DNA of 64,000 bases. It comes from BQWY01 sp046351095. Its GTDB lineage: Bacteria > Nitrospirota > Nitrospiria > Nitrospirales > Nitrospiraceae. Position numbers and translations under genes: made by a program. The notes beneath the pieces are model-generated. The model searched no databases. It had not been told where the DNA came from and saw nothing but the letters and a program-made list of their open reading frames with translations. The stretch spans positions 248,001 through 312,000 of the forward strand of contig JAXLZC010000001.1 of assembly GCA_046351095.1 (NCBI GenBank), in the 5' to 3' direction. Positions 49,950-57,738 of the stretch are shown here, piece by piece; the first letter of the stretch is position 1; each line of letters begins with the position of its first letter.

Positions 49950-52900
49950 GTGGGCAAACGTACGGACATTCGAAGCATTCTGTTGATCGGGTCGGGTCCG
50001 ATCATCATCGGGCAAGCCTGCGAATTCGACTACTCGGGCACGCAAGCCTGCAAGGCGCTCCGCGAAGAGGGTTACCGCGTCATCCTGATCAACAGCAATC
50101 CTGCGACGATCATGACCGATCCGGAATTGGCGGATCGCACCTACATCGAGCCGATTACGCCGGCGGTCGTCGCGCAGGTGATCGAACGCGAGCGGCCGGA
50201 TGCCTTGTTGCCCACGATGGGCGGACAGACGGCGCTCAACGTGACGATGGATCTCGTGCGGATGGGTGTGCTGGAGAAGTTCGGCGTGAAGTTGATCGGC
50301 GCCTCCGCCGAGGCCATTCATAAGGCGGAAGACCGCGAGTCGTTTAAGCAGGCGATGAAGCGGATCGGCTTGCACACGCCGACCAGCGGCGTCGCGAAGA
50401 CGCGCGAGCAGGCGTTGGAGATTCTCGGCACGGTCGGATTTCCCGCTATCGTGCGGCCCTCGTTTACGCTGGGCGGGACCGGTGGAAACATCGCGTACAA
50501 CCGCGAAGAGTTCGACCGCGTGATCGACTGGGGCTTGGCGATGAGCCCCGTCGGCGAGGTGCTGATCGAGCAGTCCGTGATCGGCTGGAAGGAATACGAA
50601 CTCGAGGTCATGCGCGACCTCAAGGATAACGTCGTCATTGTCTGCCCGATCGAAAACTTCGATCCGATGGGCGTGCACACCGGCGACAGCATTACCGTCG
50701 CGCCGGCCATGACGCTGACCGACAAGGAATACCAGCGGCTGCGCGACGCGTCGTTGCGGATCATCCGCGAGATCGGCGTCGACACAGGCGGCTCCAACAT
50801 TCAGTTCGGCGTGAACCCGGTCAACGGCGACGTCGTTGTGATCGAGATGAATCCGCGTGTCTCGCGCAGTTCGGCGCTCGCGTCGAAAGCGACCGGGTTC
50901 CCGATCGCGAAGATCGCCGCGAAGCTGGCCGTTGGGTATACGCTCGACGAAATCACCAACGACATCACGAAGGTCACGAAGGCGTCGTTCGAGCCGACCA
51001 TCGACTACGTGGTCGTGAAGATTCCGCGCTTTGCGTTTCAGAAATTCCCCGGCGCCGATCCGACGTTGACCACGCAGATGAAGTCCGTCGGCGAAGCTAT
51101 GGCGATGGGTCGCACGTTCAAAGAAGCCATGCACAAGGCGGTGCGCTCGTTGGAGGTCGACCGCTATGGGCTCGTCTCGCGGTTTAAGCTGGATCGTGGC
51201 CTGCCTGCCGACTTCAACAAAGAGAGTGTGACCGCCGACTTGATCCAGTTGTTGCGGATGCCGCACCCGGATCGGCTGTGGCGATTGGCCGATGCGATGC
51301 GCGCGGGCATCACGCGCGAGACGCTGTTCGATCTGACGAAAGTCGATCCGTGGTTCTTGGATCAACTCCAAGAACTGGTGGACTACGAAAACGTGTTGGT
51401 CGCCGATGCCGGTCAGTGGGCGACACTCGCCGCAAGGGGAGAGCAACCGGCCGCCGAGTCGATTCCTGAGGCATTGGTCGAGCGACTCGGCGATGCCAAG
51501 CGCCTTGGGTTTTCCGACGAACGCATCGCGTTCCTGGTCGGCGTGTCTGTGGCGGTCGTCCGCCATGTCCGCACGACTGCCTTGGCCGCGCGCGGGCTGC
51601 GCGCCGTGTACAAGCGTGTCGATACCTGCGCGGCGGAATTCGAGGCACAGACACCCTATCTCTATTCGACCTACGGCGAAGAGTGCGAAGCGCGTCCGAC
51701 GTCCGGCGACAAGGTCATCATTTTAGGCGGCGGGCCCAATCGTATCGGGCAGGGGATCGAGTTCGACTATTGCTGCGTCCATGCGGCGATGGCGCTGCGG
51801 CAGGATGGTGTGCAGTGCATCATGGTGAACTGCAACCCCGAAACCGTCAGTACTGACTACGACACCTCGGATCGGTTGTATTTCGAGCCGCTCACGGAAG
51901 AAGACGTACTGAACATCGTGCGGGTCGAGCAGCCGCGCGGCATTGTCGTGCAGTTCGGCGGACAGACGCCGTTGAAGTTGGCCGTGCCCTTGGCGAAGGC
52001 GGGCGTGCCGATCCTCGGGACGAGTCCGGACGCCATCGACCGCGCGGAAGATCGCGAGCGGTTCCGCGAACTCTTGATGAAGCTCAACTTGCAGCAAGCC
52101 GACAGCGGCATGGCGCGCTCTGTCGAAGAGGCTGTGCGCATCGCCGCGCGGATCACCTATCCGGTGATGGTCCGGCCGTCGTACGTATTGGGCGGGCGGT
52201 CGATGCAGATCGTGTACGACGAAACCGAATTGTTGAAGTACATGGGCTCGGCGGTGCAGGCGTCGGCCAGCCATCCTGTGTTGATCGATAAGTATTTAAA
52301 CGATGCCATCGAAGTCGATGCGGATGCGATCTCGGACGGCGAGACGGTCGTTGTGGCCGGCATTATGGAGCATATCGAAGAAGCCGGCGTGCATTCCGGC
52401 GACTCGGCCTGCTCCTTGCCGGCCTATTCGTTGCCGACGCGGATCGTGGATGAGATCGAACGCCAGATGAAAGCGCTCGCGCTGGAATTGGGCGTCGTCG
52501 GATTGATGAACGCGCAATTCGCCGTGAAAGGCGATCAGGTCTATGTGCTCGAAGTGAATCCGCGCGCCTCGCGCACCGTGCCGTTCGTGAGTAAGGCGAT
52601 CGGGGCGCCGCTGGCGAAGTTGGCCATGCGCGTCATGATGGGGCAGAAACTGAAGGCCCTGGGGTTCACCGATGCAAAACGGCCGACCTATGTGTCGGTG
52701 AAGGAAGCCGTCTTCCCGTTCAATAAATTCGCCGGTGTGGACGTGTTGTTGGGCCCGGAGATGAAATCGACGGGCGAGGTGATGGGCATCGACCGCGACT
52801 TCGGCTGGGCCTACGCCAAGTCACAAGCCGCCGCCAGTTCGCCGCTGCCGCGACAAGGCCGCGCATTCATCAGCGTAAAGAAGCAGGATCGCGAGGCGGT

Positions 52901-53264
52901 CGTCGACGTTGCGAAGCGTCTTCATCGCCTCGGCTTTACGCTTGAAGCGACCGATGGAACTGCGGCATTCTTACGCGAACATGGGTTGACGGTGGACAGC
53001 GTGCATAAGGTGCACGAAGGTCGTCCGCATATCGTCGACCACATCAAGAACGGGGAGATTCATCTCGTGGTGAATACGGTCGCGTCCGGCGCGGGGAAGG
53101 CCGATTCGTTGTCGATTCGGCGCGAGGCGCTCCATCGCGGCATTCCGTACTACACGACCATGCGCGGCGCCATGGCCGCCGCCATGGGGATCGAGGCGGC
53201 GCTGCAGCGGCCATTGACGATCAACTCCCTCCAAGAACATCATCAGGTCGCCGCTCGCCGGTAA
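49950..53264 (+). CDS. carB: Carbamoyl-phosphate synthase large subunit
   Basis: A 1104-residue synthetase with two ATP-grasp halves: it makes carboxyphosphate and carbamate in the first, and phosphorylates carbamate in the second. The first half starts SILLIGSGPIIIGQACEFDY and has SFTLGGTGGNIAYN and EMNPRVSRSSALASKATGFP. The second starts VIILGGGPNRIGQGIEFDYC and has PSYVLGGRSMQIVY and EVNPRASRTVPFVSKAIGAP. The C-terminal allosteric domain is present (from about residue 960; FISVKKQDREAVVDVAKRLH). GTG 49950 follows AAGGAGCGAG. It is slightly longer than the Escherichia coli protein (1073). It completes the carA activity two genes upstream. Confidence 0.97.
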   Translation: MGKRTDIRSILLIGSGPIIIGQACEFDYSGTQACKALREEGYRVILINSNPATIMTDPELADRTYIEPITPAVVAQVIERERPDALLPTMGGQTALNVTMDLVRMGVLEKFGVKLIGASAEAIHKAEDRESFKQAMKRIGLHTPTSGVAKTREQALEILGTVGFPAIVRPSFTLGGTGGNIAYNREEFDRVIDWGLAMSPVGEVLIEQSVIGWKEYELEVMRDLKDNVVIVCPIENFDPMGVHTGDSITVAPAMTLTDKEYQRLRDASLRIIREIGVDTGGSNIQFGVNPVNGDVVVIEMNPRVSRSSALASKATGFPIAKIAAKLAVGYTLDEITNDITKVTKASFEPTIDYVVVKIPRFAFQKFPGADPTLTTQMKSVGEAMAMGRTFKEAMHKAVRSLEVDRYGLVSRFKLDRGLPADFNKESVTADLIQLLRMPHPDRLWRLADAMRAGITRETLFDLTKVDPWFLDQLQELVDYENVLVADAGQWATLAARGEQPAAESIPEALVERLGDAKRLGFSDERIAFLVGVSVAVVRHVRTTALAARGLRAVYKRVDTCAAEFEAQTPYLYSTYGEECEARPTSGDKVIILGGGPNRIGQGIEFDYCCVHAAMALRQDGVQCIMVNCNPETVSTDYDTSDRLYFEPLTEEDVLNIVRVEQPRGIVVQFGGQTPLKLAVPLAKAGVPILGTSPDAIDRAEDRERFRELLMKLNLQQADSGMARSVEEAVRIAARITYPVMVRPSYVLGGRSMQIVYDETELLKYMGSAVQASASHPVLIDKYLNDAIEVDADAISDGETVVVAGIMEHIEEAGVHSGDSACSLPAYSLPTRIVDEIERQMKALALELGVVGLMNAQFAVKGDQVYVLEVNPRASRTVPFVSKAIGAPLAKLAMRVMMGQKLKALGFTDAKRPTYVSVKEAVFPFNKFAGVDVLLGPEMKSTGEVMGIDRDFGWAYAKSQAAASSPLPRQGRAFISVKKQDREAVVDVAKRLHRLGFTLEATDGTAAFLREHGLTVDSVHKVHEGRPHIVDHIKNGEIHLVVNTVASGAGKADSLSIRREALHRGIPYYTTMRGAMAAAMGIEAALQRPLTINSLQEHHQVAARR

Positions 53265-53294
53265 CAGAGGTCACCGTTACAGAAGGATCCAGGT

Positions 53295-53771
53295 ATGCCG
53301 ACGCCGATTACGAAACGGGGTTACGAGTCGCTGAAATCCGAATTGGACCGGTTCCGCAAAATCGAACGGCCGAAAGTCATCGAGGCCATAGCCGAGGCAC
53401 GCGCGCACGGCGATCTCAGCGAAAACGCCGAGTACGACGCCGCGAAGGAACGCCAGGGCTTCGTCGAGGCGCGGATCAAGGAATTGGAAAGTAAGTTGGC
53501 GGACGCGCGTGTGATCGAGATCGCCGGTCGCACCAGCGAGACAATCGTGTTCGGCGCGACGGTAGTGTTGACCGAGCAGGAGTCGCAGGCGCGCAAACAA
53601 TATATGCTCGTCGGGCAGGACGAGGCGGATTTAAAGGAAGGCAAAATTTCGATTCAGTCTCCAGTGGGTCGCGCGCTGATCGGCAAGCGGATTGGGGATT
53701 TTGTGGAGGTCACGACGCCGGCGAGAGTCGTCGAGTACGAAGTGTTGGAGATTCGGTTCGAGGAAGCATGA
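53295..53771 (+). CDS. greA: Transcription elongation factor GreA
   Basis: A 158-residue factor that rescues backtracked RNA polymerase by stimulating transcript cleavage. The N-terminal coiled coil begins MPTPITKRGYESLKSELDRF and holds the acidic tip with DLSENAEYDAAKERQ, the two catalytic acidic residues. The C-terminal FKBP-like domain has SPVGRALIGKRIGDFVEVTT. Length and motifs are canonical. It lies 30 bases after carB with a spacer that holds AAGGATC, and overlaps the next gene by four bases. Confidence 0.96.
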   Translation: MPTPITKRGYESLKSELDRFRKIERPKVIEAIAEARAHGDLSENAEYDAAKERQGFVEARIKELESKLADARVIEIAGRTSETIVFGATVVLTEQESQARKQYMLVGQDEADLKEGKISIQSPVGRALIGKRIGDFVEVTTPARVVEYEVLEIRFEEA

Positions 53772-54577
53772 GCCTGCAGTCCCTCCCGCTGGTGACGCTG
53801 CTGACGGACTTCGGGCAGCGCGACCATTTTGTGGCGAGTATGAAGGGCGTGATTCTAGGGATCAGCCCGCACGTCAACCTGGTCGACGTGTCGCACCAGG
53901 TGACGGCGCATAAGATCGAGGAAGCCGCCTATCTCCTGAAATCCTCGTATCGGTATTTTCCCGAAGGCACCATCCATGTCGTGGTGGTCGATCCCGGCGT
54001 GGGGACGGCGCGCCGCGCGTTATTGGCGACGAGTTCGCGCTACTTCTTTTTGGCGCCCGACAACGGGGTGTTGAGTTACGCGCTGGAGGATGAATCCGGC
54101 GTCGAGGTGCGCCAGATCGAGAACAAACAGTACCGCTTGGATGCAGAAGGTGCGACGTTCGAGGGCCGCGACCTGTTTGCCCCCTGCGCCGCTTGGCTCA
54201 CTCGTGGGCAACAGCCGGGAAGCTACGGCCGGCTGATCCAAGACTACGTGCGGTTGCCGCGGCAGAAGCCCGACCTCAAGACCGGCGTGTTGCACGGACG
54301 CGTGTTGTACATCGACCGATTCGGGAACGTGATCACCAACATCACGCCCTACGAGCTGCGGGAGTGGCGCGGCGTCACAAAACGGTCGGACGGCGAGGCC
54401 GTCGTGTCGATCGGCGGGCGCGACATCCACGGATTGTTGACGACCTACGCCGAGGGCGACGGGCATGCGCCCGGCGCGTTGATCAATAGCCATGGTCAGT
54501 TGGAACTCTTCGTCAAAGAAGGTCGCGCCTGCGATGTGCTGCACGTCGGCATCGGCGATGCCGTAGACGTGCGTTAG
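53768..54577 (+). CDS. S-adenosyl-L-methionine hydrolase (adenosine-forming, DUF62 family)
   Basis: A 269-residue enzyme of the family that includes SAM chlorinase, fluorinase and SAM hydroxide adenosyltransferase. LVTLLTDFGQRDHFVASMKG has the substrate-binding aspartate of TDFG; IHVVVVDPGVGTARR and LAPDNGVLSYAL are other family motifs, and YIDRFGNVITNIT lies in the C-terminal domain. The extra loop that marks the fluorinase was not evident, so it most likely splits SAM with water into adenosine and methionine. It starts inside the greA stop. The metabolic purpose here is unknown. Confidence 0.87.
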   Translation: MSLQSLPLVTLLTDFGQRDHFVASMKGVILGISPHVNLVDVSHQVTAHKIEEAAYLLKSSYRYFPEGTIHVVVVDPGVGTARRALLATSSRYFFLAPDNGVLSYALEDESGVEVRQIENKQYRLDAEGATFEGRDLFAPCAAWLTRGQQPGSYGRLIQDYVRLPRQKPDLKTGVLHGRVLYIDRFGNVITNITPYELREWRGVTKRSDGEAVVSIGGRDIHGLLTTYAEGDGHAPGALINSHGQLELFVKEGRACDVLHVGIGDAVDVR

Positions 54578-54596
54578 GTTCCCGCGCCGCTTCCAA

Positions 54597-54622
54597 TTCT
54601 CGTCTCCCGACTCTCGTCTCCT
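54597..54622. repeat. Short CGTCTCC tract between convergent genes
   Basis: Two imperfect units related to CTCGTCTCC in the 43-base gap between the SAM hydrolase gene and the minus-strand barrel gene. The pattern resembles the larger tract before pyrR. No terminator stem was seen here. Confidence 0.4.
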
Positions 54623-55796
54623 AAAATTCAGACACCCGCAATCGTACGAGGCCCGACACGTCTTGCGTGACGATGCCCGTACCGCTGGTGCCTCCCATCA
54701 CCGTACGGCTGTAGCCCGTTTCGAACGACACTTGGTGCACGGGCGAGCCGAAGGGCGACCAGGTCACGACGCCCTTGCTGTTCAGCGTTTCGTTGTCCGT
54801 CATCCCGTCGCTCGTCTTCACACCGGTGTAGCCGCCCATCGCCGTCAGCATCCATCGCGAACTGTGTCGATAGTGCACCGCCAGCGACGCCACCGGCGTA
54901 TCCGTCCGGACGCCCGTCCACTGCTGCACGTCCGTGCGATAACTGATCACCGAGGTGATGCTGAGCGGTTCGATCGGGCGGAATGCGCCGCTGAACACAT
55001 GCGTATAACTCATCGTGTCATGGTCGGTGGCCGCGAGTGTCCCCTGGGCGCAAGTCGAGGAGACGCGCGCGTTCCAGGTCGGGCGCGTGATCGCGAGCGT
55101 GCCCTCTACGCCGTTGCTATTGAGGTTCTGGGCCGTGAGGCCGCTCAACAGCGGATTAATCTCGTTGGACAGACGGATGTACGAGAGGGAGAGTTCCGGC
55201 CACTCCGGGCGGGCCATCGTCATCGTCAGGCGATTCGTCGCCGACGACATTCGTGCGCGAGACGGGTCCGCATCCACGTTGGTCATGAGGTTGGTCGAGG
55301 AGCTCCGAAGCCGCAGCGGACCTGTCCCCCATTCGCCCCACACCTCGCGGACACGTTGGTCGGGGGCGTTGAGGAATGCGCGGTCGGCGTGTCGATAGGA
55401 CAGTCCGTACCGCAGCGCGCCCTGCGTGCCCGTCAGGCCAAGGCGCATCATGCTCTGCGTATTGTTATCGATGCGGGTGACGAGTTGCGTCGACTCGTCG
55501 TTCCGCGCCACTTCGCTGTCCGCGCGGAGCGCGCCGTTGAACAGCGTGGTGGAGGAGGCCAGCCCGGTCGTTGTCGGTACCAGCGAGTCGGGACGCACGT
55601 CTTTCAACCGCAAGAAAGGGGTCGGGAGTTGGAAGGTGGTGGGCTTCAGTTCGGTCTTGCCGATCCATTCGAACGGCGCCTGGGAGGTGTGTCCGCCACG
55701 ACCGTCGGCGAGGTCGGCCGCCTGTGCGCTGTGGTCGTCGGTGTTGCCGAAGGCCAGTGCAACGGTTAATGCGAGGAACGGAATCCGACGGTTCAT
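54621..55796 (-). CDS. Putative outer-membrane beta-barrel protein
   Basis: A 391-residue exported protein. MNRRIPFLALTVALAFGNTD through HSAQA is a Sec signal peptide. The mature part alternates short amphipathic strands (LRYGLSYRHA, LSLSYIRLSN, SVISYRTDVQQWTG, WMLTAMGGYTGVK, HQVSFETGYSRTVMGG) and the protein ends VSGLVRLRVSEF, the terminal-phenylalanine signature that guides barrel insertion by BamA. I do not recognise a family. A transporter or EPS-locus porin role is unproven. It stands alone on the minus strand, about 380 bases from bioA, with no strong promoter recognised upstream. Confidence 0.65.
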   Translation of the reverse strand: MNRRIPFLALTVALAFGNTDDHSAQAADLADGRGGHTSQAPFEWIGKTELKPTTFQLPTPFLRLKDVRPDSLVPTTTGLASSTTLFNGALRADSEVARNDESTQLVTRIDNNTQSMMRLGLTGTQGALRYGLSYRHADRAFLNAPDQRVREVWGEWGTGPLRLRSSSTNLMTNVDADPSRARMSSATNRLTMTMARPEWPELSLSYIRLSNEINPLLSGLTAQNLNSNGVEGTLAITRPTWNARVSSTCAQGTLAATDHDTMSYTHVFSGAFRPIEPLSITSVISYRTDVQQWTGVRTDTPVASLAVHYRHSSRWMLTAMGGYTGVKTSDGMTDNETLNSKGVVTWSPFGSPVHQVSFETGYSRTVMGGTSGTGIVTQDVSGLVRLRVSEF

Positions 55797-56175
55797 GACG
55801 CGCCCAACCCCTGGTAGTCGCGGGCAGCCCTGCGCGCGACGGTGACGAGTTGAGCGCCTGTATCAGCAAGTTACGGTCCGAGGTGCGATTCCGGTTCGAA
55901 CGGCTCTGGGAGCCGCTCGGCGGCCGGTGCGTGAAAAGTGGGGCAACGGTATCTGTGCGAAGTTACGTGGGAAGTGCGGAGGGAATAGGCGGCGAGTTTG
56001 TCAAGCGAGTCGATTCGTGTTGAATACGTAGAAAAACCGGCGCACAAGCTTGTACAAAACGATGAAATCCTGTGGGGGAAAGGAGATGGTCCGTCAGTAG
56101 CAACGGATAACAACGGAGAACGTGGTTGAGGCGGCGACGGACGCGTCGTCGATTTGCCGGAATACCGAGGTTGTG
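55797..56175. other. Intergenic region between two minus-strand genes
   Basis: About 380 bases with no convincing gene. It contains a small hairpin CGGCTC/GAGCCG (55901-55915) and the palindrome ACAAGCTTGT at 56044-56053. A minus-strand TTGACA near 55998 lacks a good -10 partner. It probably carries the leader and promoter of the barrel gene, but I cannot pin these down. Confidence 0.35.
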
Positions 56176-57591
56176 CTATCGCGGCGTGCGAGGTGTGCGG
56201 CGTCGCGACGGCAGGTTATCAGTGACGGCGCGGATGCTGTCGGCGAGGATCTCGACCATCGTACTCAGCAGCCGATCGGGTGTGTTGAGCGGCGGCATCA
56301 AGACGAGGATGTGGCCGAGCGGTCGCAGGATCATGCCGCGTTCGCGCGCGGCCGCTGCGATGCGGTGCCCGATCTGCGTTGCAAGTGGAAACGGCGCTCG
56401 CGTCTCTCGATTCATCACCAACTCGATCCCCACCATCATGCCGCGCTGACGGATGTCGCCGACGACGGGGATGTCTGCGAGCGGGCGCAGTGCACGTGAC
56501 AGTAGCCGGCTTTTTTGTCGCACGCCGGCCAGCGTTCGTTCCTGCCGAAAGATGTCCAAGTTCGCGAGGGCCGCCGCGCAGCCGAGGGCATTGCCCGTGT
56601 AACTATGGCCGTGGAAAAACGTTTTGAATTCGTCGTATCGCCCAAGAAATGCGTCGTAGATCGTATCCGTTGCGAGCGTCGCGGCGAGCGGAAGGTACCC
56701 GCCGGTCAGTCCTTTGCTGATGGCCATGAGGTCCGGCGTGACGTTTTCTTGTTCGCAGGCGAACAACGTCCCGGTTCGACCGAATCCGGTGGCGACCTCG
56801 TCTGCGATCAACAGGACGTTGTAGCGAGTGCATAACTCGCGGACACGAGCCAGGTATCCAAGTGGTGCGGTGATGAGGCCGGCGGCCGCCTGGACCAATG
56901 GTTCGACGACGACGCCGGCGATCTCGCGATGGCGTTGTGTGAGCAGCGCCTCTAGCGGAGCGACACAGGCGAGTGCGCAGGAGGGAAAGGTCTTTTGTAT
57001 CGGGCAGCGATAGCAGTATGGCGCATCGACGGTTTCGCTGCGGACCTGCAACGCATCGAATCGCCCTTGGAACAGGTCGATGCCGCCGATGCTCATGGCG
57101 CCGGCGGTGTCGCCGTGGTAGGCCTGCGAAAAGTGGACAAAGGTCCGCTTGCGTGGGCCCGCCGGTCGGCATTGTTGCCAATATTGCAGCGCCATCTTCA
57201 GCGCGACTTCCATCGCCGTGCTGCCGTCGTCCGAATAAAACACGCGAGTCAGTCCCGTCGGTGCGCGACGAATGAGCTCGCGCGCCAATCGAATCGACGG
57301 CGGGCTGGCAAGTCCCAGCAGGGTCGTGTGCGCTGCCTGCCGCAATTGTCGATGGATGGCGCGATCCAATGTTGGATGCCGATGGCCGTGCAGGTTCACC
57401 CAGATGGACGAGACGCCGTCCAGGTACCGTCGGCCCTCGTGGTCGTAGAGGTAGGGGCCCTTCGCGTGCGTGATGATCAGCGGCGTCGACCGTTCCCAGT
57501 CCCGCATCTGGGTAAACGGATGCCACACGTAGCGGCGATCCCAGTCGGCGAGCGCGGTCGGCGAGGGCGATGACGAGGCCGGATTCGGCAT
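56176..57591 (-). CDS. bioA: Adenosylmethionine-8-amino-7-oxononanoate aminotransferase
   Basis: A 471-residue class III PLP aminotransferase of biotin synthesis: it moves an amino group from SAM to KAPA, giving DAPA. WDRRYVWHPFTQMRDWE is the BioA N-terminus (WHPFTQM). The PLP lysine is K293 in MAISKGLTGGYLPL, and D264 in IADEVATGFGRTG holds the ring nitrogen. YSDDGSTAMEVALKMALQYW and ISKGLTGG further match. Other bio genes are not adjacent. It is divergent from lepA, with which it shares a promoter region. A Ser/Pro-rich N-terminus and Arg-rich C-terminus are variable ends. Confidence 0.93.
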   Translation of the reverse strand: MPNPASSSPSPTALADWDRRYVWHPFTQMRDWERSTPLIITHAKGPYLYDHEGRRYLDGVSSIWVNLHGHRHPTLDRAIHRQLRQAAHTTLLGLASPPSIRLARELIRRAPTGLTRVFYSDDGSTAMEVALKMALQYWQQCRPAGPRKRTFVHFSQAYHGDTAGAMSIGGIDLFQGRFDALQVRSETVDAPYCYRCPIQKTFPSCALACVAPLEALLTQRHREIAGVVVEPLVQAAAGLITAPLGYLARVRELCTRYNVLLIADEVATGFGRTGTLFACEQENVTPDLMAISKGLTGGYLPLAATLATDTIYDAFLGRYDEFKTFFHGHSYTGNALGCAAALANLDIFRQERTLAGVRQKSRLLSRALRPLADIPVVGDIRQRGMMVGIELVMNRETRAPFPLATQIGHRIAAAARERGMILRPLGHILVLMPPLNTPDRLLSTMVEILADSIRAVTDNLPSRRRTPRTPR

Positions 57592-57658
57592 GGATGATCG
57601 TGTGTGCGAGCAGGCGCGGCGCCGGTGCGCGGCGACGAAAAATCGGAGCGAAAACGCG

Positions 57659-57687
57659 ATTATAGTGACGGTCCGTTACTTTGACAA
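57659..57687 (-). promoter_or_regulatory. Sigma70 promoter for bioA, overlapping the lepA promoter
   Basis: Read on the minus strand: TTGTCA (57687-57682), a 17-base spacer and a perfect TATAAT (57664-57659). The predicted transcript starts about 60 bases before the bioA ATG. The -35 shares five of its six bases with the lepA -35 on the other strand. Confidence 0.75.
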
Positions 57688-57709
57688 CGTGGGGGGCAGT
57701 AACTATAAT
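57681..57709 (+). promoter_or_regulatory. Perfect-consensus sigma70 promoter for lepA
   Basis: TTGACA (57681-57686), exactly 17 bases, then TATAAT (57704-57709): both hexamers match consensus fully. Transcription would start near 57716, leaving a leader of about 23 bases before the GTG chosen for lepA. Confidence 0.85.
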
Positions 57710-57738
57710 CGCCCTTTCCTCCAAGGGTGAGCCCGTCC

